From: Cacconaster sp045642485
GTDB lineage: Bacteria > Bacteroidota > Bacteroidia > Bacteroidales > UBA932
Reading direction: 5' to 3'
Assembly: GCA_045642485.1 (NCBI GenBank)
Contig: JAZUIV010000002.1
Span: 12,295-76,294, forward strand
DNA: 64,000 nucleotides
The notes beneath the pieces were generated by a model. It worked only from the letters and a program-made list of their open reading frames with translations. It did no database searches and was not told the origin of the DNA. The stretch's first letter is position 1; each line of letters starts with the position of its first letter. A program made the translations under genes and the position numbers. Positions 59,724-64,000 of the stretch are shown piece by piece.

Positions 59724-59750
59724 CCTTGAACTTCAAGGATTTGCAAGGGC

Positions 59751-59894
59751 CCCTCCGGCGAGGAGGAAGGGAAAAGGCACGGCAAAGCCGTGGCTAATCC
59801 CTCCGGCGAGGAGGAAGGGAAAAGGCACGGCAAAGCCGTGGCTAATCCCTCCGGCGAGGAGGAAGGGAAAAGGCACGGCAAAGCCGTGGCTAAT
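59751..59894 (+). repeat. Three perfect tandem copies of a 48-bp unit
   Basis: Units at 59751-59798, 59799-59846 and 59847-59894 are identical. Each unit holds two small palindromes: CCTCCGGCGAGGAGG and CACGGCAAAGCCGTG. There are no spacers, so it is not a CRISPR. ORFs reading through it are repeat translations without supporting signals. Confidence 0.9.
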
Positions 59895-59898
59895 CCCT

Positions 59899-59959
59899 CC
59901 GACCGTCAGAAGCCTGCTTCTGTAAGGGAGGTGCATCGAAAAAGCCCAAAGGCAGCAGG
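59899..59959 (+). repeat. 61-bp direct repeat, copy B
   Basis: Second exact copy, right of the tandem array, followed by a decayed version (GTTGAATTCAAG) of the arm that follows copy A. The two copies bracket the array, as expected after duplication or recombination. From 59960 to 60135 I see nothing further. Confidence 0.85.
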
Positions 59960-60135
59960 AGTTGAATTCAAGTTACGGAAATACTCCCTGTAGGCGCATA
60001 CTTGTAACCTGAGGCCGAAAAATCGACCACAAGGCACACTAGACGTATCTGGGAGCCCTGATTCCGTCACCTGATTTTCATTTGTCGACTTTGGCAGAAA
60101 TCGCAGTATGGCGACAATTCTCAACAATTTTATCT

Positions 60136-60143
60136 AACTTCGC
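60136..60143 (+). promoter_or_regulatory. Possible -7 element for the fused S51/ATP-grasp gene
   Basis: TAACTTCG differs from TAnnTTTG by one base and ends nine bases before the ATG. Confidence 0.3.
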
Positions 60144-60152
60144 ACCCCTGTT

Positions 60153-62042
60153 ATGACACTGTTTTTGACGGGAAGCCCCTGCCGCAAGGGGGAAGATCAT
60201 TTCACAAGCGAGAACGGATTGCTGGGCGAAATCACCCGAAGGCTGCCTGAAAATCCCTGCATACTGCTTGTAAGCGCCGCGCCTGACGACCCGGCATACA
60301 ACCTCAGCGTGTTCGAATCAACCCGTGAATGCCTTCTGAAATCCGGCATCATCCCTTCGCAAATCACGATGTTGCGCAGGGAGAACGTCTCCGAAGCCGC
60401 CACCCTCATAGACTCCGCTCATTTTATTATTCTGTGCGGCGGGCACGTCCCCACACAGAACAGATTTTTCAACGAAATTCGCCTGTCAGACCTTCTCAAG
60501 CCTTTTGAAGGGGTAATTCTAGCCTGCAGTGCAGGCGCCATGAACTGCGCCGAAAAAGTATATTCCCATCCGGAACTCTCCGGTGAAAGCATAGACCCAT
60601 CCTACAAACGGGCTCTGAAAGGGCTCGGGCTCACCCGAATCAACCTCATCCCCCACCTTGAAGACATACGCTGCGCCATACTCGACGGGCGCCGCCTGTG
60701 CGAGGATATAATCTGGCCCGACAGTTTTAACGGGAACTGTTTCCTGACCTTCTGCGACGGAGCCTACGTGTTGTGCGAGAATTCGCACGAGACCATCCGT
60801 GGAGAAGCCTTCAGGATAGAAAACGGTAGAATGTCAAGAATCAATCCTATGAACGTCATTTTTCTCTCCCCTCATTTTCCTCAGACCTACAGCCATTTCT
60901 GCCACCATCTGAGAATGAACGGCGCAAACGTGCTCGGCATAGCCGACGCGCCCTACGAACAGCTCAACGATGAACTGAAAAACTCTCTCACAGAGTATTA
61001 CAAAGTCAATGACCTTGAGAATTACGACGAAGTGTTCCGTGCCGTGGCATACTTCTCCTTCAAGTATGGAAAAATCGACTGGATAGAGTCCAACAACGAA
61101 TATTGGCTGGAGCAGAACGCCGCAATCCGCACCGACTTCAACATCACGACCGGCATCAAGCTGGACAACATCTCCAGCATAAAGGAAAAGTCCGAAATGA
61201 AGAAATACTACGCAAAAGGCAAGATACCCACAGCCCGCCAGATAAAAGCTTCATCCGGATTTGAAAGCGTCCGTGAGTTTGCAGCCCTCACCGGCTATCC
61301 TGTCATTGCCAAGCCCGACAACGGGGTGGGTGCCGACGGGACCTTCAAGATTGAATCCGACGCACAGCTTCAGGATTTTTTTGACACCCACAAGGCCAAT
61401 TCCGGCGCATTCGTGGTGGAGGAATTCATCACCGGGCTGCTGACATCCTATGACGCGGTTTACAACTCGAAGAGTGAACCCGTTTTCGAATCGATGGGGG
61501 TCTTCCCCACCCCGATAATGGACGTGGTCCACGATAATCTCGACAATTGCTACTATGTGGACAAGACTGTCCCGAAGGCATTGAGCGAGATTGGCCGCCG
61601 CACAGTAAAGGCATTCGGCATAAAATCCAGATTCGTGCATCTGGAATTCTTCAAGTTGGACCGGGACCGCAAGGGTCTTGGAAAGAAGGGAGATTACGTA
61701 GGTCTTGAGGTGAATATGCGTCCTGCGGGCGGATACACCCCGGATATGATGAACTTCGCCCATAGTACCGACGTCTTCAAGATTTGGGCCGATATGGTGA
61801 CTTTCGACGAGAACCGCAAGCAGCAGGGTAAACAATACATCTGTGCTTATGCCAGCCGTCGCAAAGGCAAGGATTACCTGCACACAAGAGAAGAGATTCT
61901 CGAGCGTTACGGGAAGGACATAGTTATGGAATGCCCGGTACCCGAAGCCCTGTCGTCAGCCCTGTGTGACTACTGCTTCATAGCCAGATTCGACACAATT
62001 GCGCAGGTCAGGGAGTTCAACCGCTTTGTAACCGGGAAATAA
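60153..62042 (+). CDS. Fusion of S51-type peptidase/glutaminase-like domain and ATP-grasp domain
   Basis: This 629-residue protein has an N-terminal half (about 1-235) with the peptidase E/cyanophycinase (S51) fold: ILLVSAAPDDPAYN, IILCGGHVPTQNRFFNEI, the nucleophile motif VILACSAGAMNCAE with Ser126, and NLIPHLED with His168. The C-terminal half (about 245-629) is ATP-grasp: AKPDNGVGADGTFKIES (ATP lid), FVVEEFITGLLTSYDAVYNS and VGLEVNMRPAGGYTPDMMNF (metal site). S51 enzymes cut aspartyl peptides, while ATP-grasp enzymes form amide bonds. One chain could make and trim a peptide or amino-acid adduct, much as cyanophycin synthetase and cyanophycinase do separately. Substrate unknown. There is no signal peptide, so it is cytoplasmic, and no operon partner is visible. 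Confidence 0.78.
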   Translation: MTLFLTGSPCRKGEDHFTSENGLLGEITRRLPENPCILLVSAAPDDPAYNLSVFESTRECLLKSGIIPSQITMLRRENVSEAATLIDSAHFIILCGGHVPTQNRFFNEIRLSDLLKPFEGVILACSAGAMNCAEKVYSHPELSGESIDPSYKRALKGLGLTRINLIPHLEDIRCAILDGRRLCEDIIWPDSFNGNCFLTFCDGAYVLCENSHETIRGEAFRIENGRMSRINPMNVIFLSPHFPQTYSHFCHHLRMNGANVLGIADAPYEQLNDELKNSLTEYYKVNDLENYDEVFRAVAYFSFKYGKIDWIESNNEYWLEQNAAIRTDFNITTGIKLDNISSIKEKSEMKKYYAKGKIPTARQIKASSGFESVREFAALTGYPVIAKPDNGVGADGTFKIESDAQLQDFFDTHKANSGAFVVEEFITGLLTSYDAVYNSKSEPVFESMGVFPTPIMDVVHDNLDNCYYVDKTVPKALSEIGRRTVKAFGIKSRFVHLEFFKLDRDRKGLGKKGDYVGLEVNMRPAGGYTPDMMNFAHSTDVFKIWADMVTFDENRKQQGKQYICAYASRRKGKDYLHTREEILERYGKDIVMECPVPEALSSALCDYCFIARFDTIAQVREFNRFVTGK

Positions 62043-62062
62043 GGGGTCCTGAACCGGGATGT

Positions 62063-63613
62063 TCAATCCCTATATCCCACTTTTTCCCGTATTATTCTGA
62101 TATCCACATCCTGAACCGGATTGCGGCCCGCAAGGGATGCGGCAATGCCGCTGACCTGGCCCAGTTCAAGAAATACCGGTTCCATCCTGATTGAGCCGAA
62201 AGCGATGTGGCTGGATGAAACGCACACCGGAACAATAAGATTGGTGCACTCCTCCCGTTTGGGGACTATACTTCTGTACGAGATTGGATACGGCTTGCCG
62301 ACACCCTTCTCCACGTCACCTTCATTCTTGACCATCAATTTGCCGTCCTTCTCTATCACAACCCTCTCGCAGTTGTGTGAGTCCATCGTATAGGCGGCAT
62401 AGCCGATACCATCCTCCGGGGCCCTCTCTCCGTCACAATCGGCCTGAGTGGCGACATAATCACTTACCATCCTGCGGGCCTCGCGGACATAAATCTGATG
62501 GGTCCAGCCGCCGGTTGCGGGATATTCATCCTTGGCCCATCCCCACTCACGCACGAAATCCTGCAACACCTTCGGCACTCTGGGGTCACTGACATAGAAC
62601 CACATAAGGCCCAGAGTATAACTCTTGTGGGCCGCCACTATCTCCTTCCGCCTCGGCCACCCGGCCTCTGGATAGTCGTGATTCATCCCAATCATATCCG
62701 TTGAAAACGGGCCTCTGTTGTTGACGTCAGTCTTGCCGTTAGGCATAAGCGACCAGATGAAATAGTTGTTTATCTCAGGGTTGGGGTCCGCCTCAAAAAC
62801 CCGGGCAAGAAGTTCATACCTGGAGGGGTCATAATCATCCGGCTTTGTAAAGGGAATCTGATTGTCCTTATCACTGGAGAGGCAGAGACGGAAATTGTAA
62901 GCCTGTACAAAATCATCGCCTGCCCCCTCCTCCTTCATTTTCCAATCCTGGATTCCCCACAAAAGACCGCTTTCGGGATTACCTTTTTCAACATAAGGGT
63001 CGATGCCGTCAACGAACTGATGGTATTCGGAGATATGTGAGCCATCCCATATCTCATTGTAAACGGAAGATGATTCACGCCCCACCCTGTAACTGACTCC
63101 GGCCTTGGCGAGAAGATCCCCTTCATAGGTCGCGTCAATGAAGGAATCGGCCTTTACCGTACGGCTGAATCCTTCCCTTTCATCATCACAGGTAATGGAG
63201 ATGATTCTGGTACCTTTCTTTTTAAGACCTGAAAGGTAGCACTCCCTGTAGATTGAGATGTTGGGATTGGAGAGATAACTGTCTATGATAGCCTGAGCCG
63301 CAGAAGGTTCGAAAGTCCATTGCTCTTCGGTGCCATAGTGCTTTCCAAGGTCACGGTAGAACTGTCTGGCCATTCCTATGATGGCCTGTTTGTTCCCGAT
63401 ATCGGTGGAGCCGAGTCCTCCTGTCGTCATTCCACCCAACACCTTGTCCGGGCATATGATGATGACATTGCATCCGGCCTCCGCGGCTGCCTTTGCGGCG
63501 GTTACCGCGGCTGACGTGCCTCCGTAGATGCATACGTCGGTTCTATGGGTTTGGGAATCTGAGCAGGATACCAGAATCGAAAGGATAGAGAGAGCAACCA
63601 GAATTCGCTTCAT
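62063..63613 (-). CDS. FAD-dependent oxidoreductase, lipoprotein
   Basis: This 516-residue protein has a signal peptide with lipobox ILVSCSDS. The FAD-binding Rossmann segment is TDVCIYGGTSAAVTAAKAAA (about 24-43), followed by VLGGMTTGGLGSTDIG, ADSFIDATYEGDLLAKAGVS and, near the C-terminus, EPVFLELGQVSGIAASLAGR. This is the FAD_oxidored family of Bacteroidetes, often found with polysaccharide-use genes. The reaction is not known. ATG at 63613 fits the signal peptide. Its upstream region is the rRNA terminator. No sugar-use genes are next to it here. Confidence 0.87.
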   Translation of the reverse strand: MKRILVALSILSILVSCSDSQTHRTDVCIYGGTSAAVTAAKAAAEAGCNVIIICPDKVLGGMTTGGLGSTDIGNKQAIIGMARQFYRDLGKHYGTEEQWTFEPSAAQAIIDSYLSNPNISIYRECYLSGLKKKGTRIISITCDDEREGFSRTVKADSFIDATYEGDLLAKAGVSYRVGRESSSVYNEIWDGSHISEYHQFVDGIDPYVEKGNPESGLLWGIQDWKMKEEGAGDDFVQAYNFRLCLSSDKDNQIPFTKPDDYDPSRYELLARVFEADPNPEINNYFIWSLMPNGKTDVNNRGPFSTDMIGMNHDYPEAGWPRRKEIVAAHKSYTLGLMWFYVSDPRVPKVLQDFVREWGWAKDEYPATGGWTHQIYVREARRMVSDYVATQADCDGERAPEDGIGYAAYTMDSHNCERVVIEKDGKLMVKNEGDVEKGVGKPYPISYRSIVPKREECTNLIVPVCVSSSHIAFGSIRMEPVFLELGQVSGIAASLAGRNPVQDVDIRIIREKVGYRD

Positions 63614-63641
63614 ATTCAAAAAAGTTTTGATACGAAGATAC

Positions 63642-63680
63642 AAAAAAAAGGCTGGGAAAGCACGAAACTTTCTCAGCCTT
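63642..63680 (-). terminator. Terminator of the rRNA operon
   Basis: Minus strand: stem AAGGCTGAGAAAG with CTTTCCCAGCCTT (one mismatch) followed by eight T, right after the 5S gene. Confidence 0.85.
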
Positions 63681-63685
63681 CAAAG

Positions 63686-63796
63686 GTGGCGGCAACCTAC
63701 TTTCCCACTTGGTGTAGCAGTATCATCGGCGCCAGTGAGCTTAACTTCTCTGTTCGGAATGGTAAGAGGTGGATCCTCACCGCTATAACCGCCTTT
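63686..63796 (-). rRNA. rrf: 5S ribosomal RNA
   Basis: The minus strand contains GGATCCACCTCTTACCATTC, then CGAACAGAGAAGTTAAGCTC and GATGATACTGC, the conserved loop A-C and loop B-E region of bacterial 5S rRNA. The ends AAGGCGG and CCGCC(ACCTT) pair. Boundaries are good to a few bases. Confidence 0.92.
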
Positions 63797-63891
63797 TCTA
63801 TATCTCTGAGAGAAATAACTCAGTATCCAAACCTCTGCTCTGTACTTCCTTCAGAACTTCGCCCTTCCGGGCTTTGCTCTGCTTTTCAAGC

Positions 63892-64000
63892 GAAGTGTTC
63901 GGGATATTAGTACAGGTCGACTTTGACATTGCTGCCTTTAGATCTCCTGCCTATCAACGTAGTAGTCTCCTACGTCCCTCAATGGAAAACTTATCTTGGA
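63892..64000 (-). rRNA. rrl: 23S ribosomal RNA, 3' end (cut by window edge)
   Basis: The minus strand reads GGACGTAGGAGACTACTACG, TTGATAGGCAGGAGATCTAA and GTCGACCTGTACTAATATCC, the terminal helices of 23S rRNA. The gene runs off the right edge. The exact 3' end (about 63892) is estimated. The 95 bases between it and the 5S gene are spacer with a short GC-rich hairpin (CCCTTCCGGGC, about 63862-63872). Confidence 0.93.

Larger units (their letters stand above)
59617..59744. repeat. Large nested imperfect palindrome after tRNA-Ser
   Basis: Outer arms GCAAATCCTTGAAG (59617-59630) and CTTCAAGGATTTGC (59731-59744) are exact reverse complements. Inside, GGGCTTTTTTAATGCACC pairs with GGTGCATCGAAAAAGCCC at all but two positions. 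The centre is the hairpin CAGAAGCCTGCTTCTG. The whole would fold as one long cruciform or MITE-like element that includes the tRNA terminator. Confidence 0.7.

Noticed and set aside
59555..59881. Minus-strand ORF with SNPRRLSPQQFSRLP and repeated proline/glycine-rich units
   Set aside because: Its C-terminal part is the antisense translation of tRNA-Ser and the rest is translation of the 48-bp array. It has no start context or family match. The same holds for the other ORFs through this array.
59751..59894. CRISPR-like array
   Set aside because: The three 48-bp units are directly adjacent with no spacers, are internally palindromic, and no cas gene is in the window.
59533..59960. Genomic-island attachment site at tRNA-Ser
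   Set aside because: No repeat of the tRNA 3' end and no integrase gene are found in the window. The inverted arm shares only the discriminator base with the tRNA.

Overview
The window is a 64 kb stretch of a Bacteroidales-type genome. I infer this from three things. Promoters follow the TTTG-N(18-23)-TAnnTTTG pattern. The families are typical of the group: DUF4369/TlpA lipoproteins, DUF4831, DUF1015 beside serC-serA, YfhO, FHS-type sugar transport, and a B12-regulated TonB receptor. The ribosomal genes are also typical. Genus cannot be set from sequence reading alone. The left edge cuts ileS and the right edge cuts an rRNA operon (5S complete, 23S 3' end, minus strand).

Region by region. 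0-1.3 kb: ileS and cvpA, divergent. 1.39-6.64 kb: a secretion locus with a small membrane peptide, a C39-peptidase ABC exporter, two consecutive double-glycine-leader peptides (the second, 53 codons, is easily missed), a TolC-type outer-membrane protein and a MacA/HlyD-type adaptor, followed directly by tsaB. This is the best candidate for an undescribed system: a putative two-peptide bacteriocin or signal with its own three-part exporter. 7.3-12 kb: greA-hinT-thioredoxin-like lipoprotein, a CofE-like ligase homologue and a MINPP-like phosphatase. 12.1-25 kb: a surface-glycan island with a GT4 transferase, a cytidylyltransferase-PLP enzyme fusion, an ornithine-cyclodeaminase homologue, a flippase, LicD, a CgeB-like transferase, GT11 and GT10 fucosyltransferases, a GT2 transferase and an acyltransferase. 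A three-gene HipBST-type toxin-antitoxin unit with palindromic operators sits inside it, and YfhO follows.

27.5-43.1 kb is mostly housekeeping: recQ, ROK kinase plus FHS transporter, DUF1015-serA-serC, YigZ, miaA, FKBP isomerase, TlpA lipoprotein, pepD, and rpsF-rpsR-rplI with a leader hairpin. 43.1-54.5 kb: a GT2 transferase, an EEP nuclease, rfbB, a phosphodiesterase with a PA14-like tail, recJ, ssb, a probably frameshifted membrane-anchored HTH gene, aroE, an rRNA/tRNA methyltransferase and lysS. 54.5-59.46 kb: a vitamin B12 uptake operon (TonB receptor, binding lipoprotein, permease, ATPase) under a cobalamin riboswitch. 59.5-60.0 kb: tRNA-Ser(UGA) followed by an elaborate repeat structure. 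60.15-63.6 kb: a fused S51-peptidase/ATP-grasp protein and an FAD-dependent lipoprotein. 63.6 kb to the end: rRNA terminator, 5S and 23S.

All functions are assigned from sequence motifs and remembered family features. No database search was run. Start codons were moved from the longest ORF wherever a signal peptide, a promoter or a neighbouring stop codon favoured a downstream ATG.
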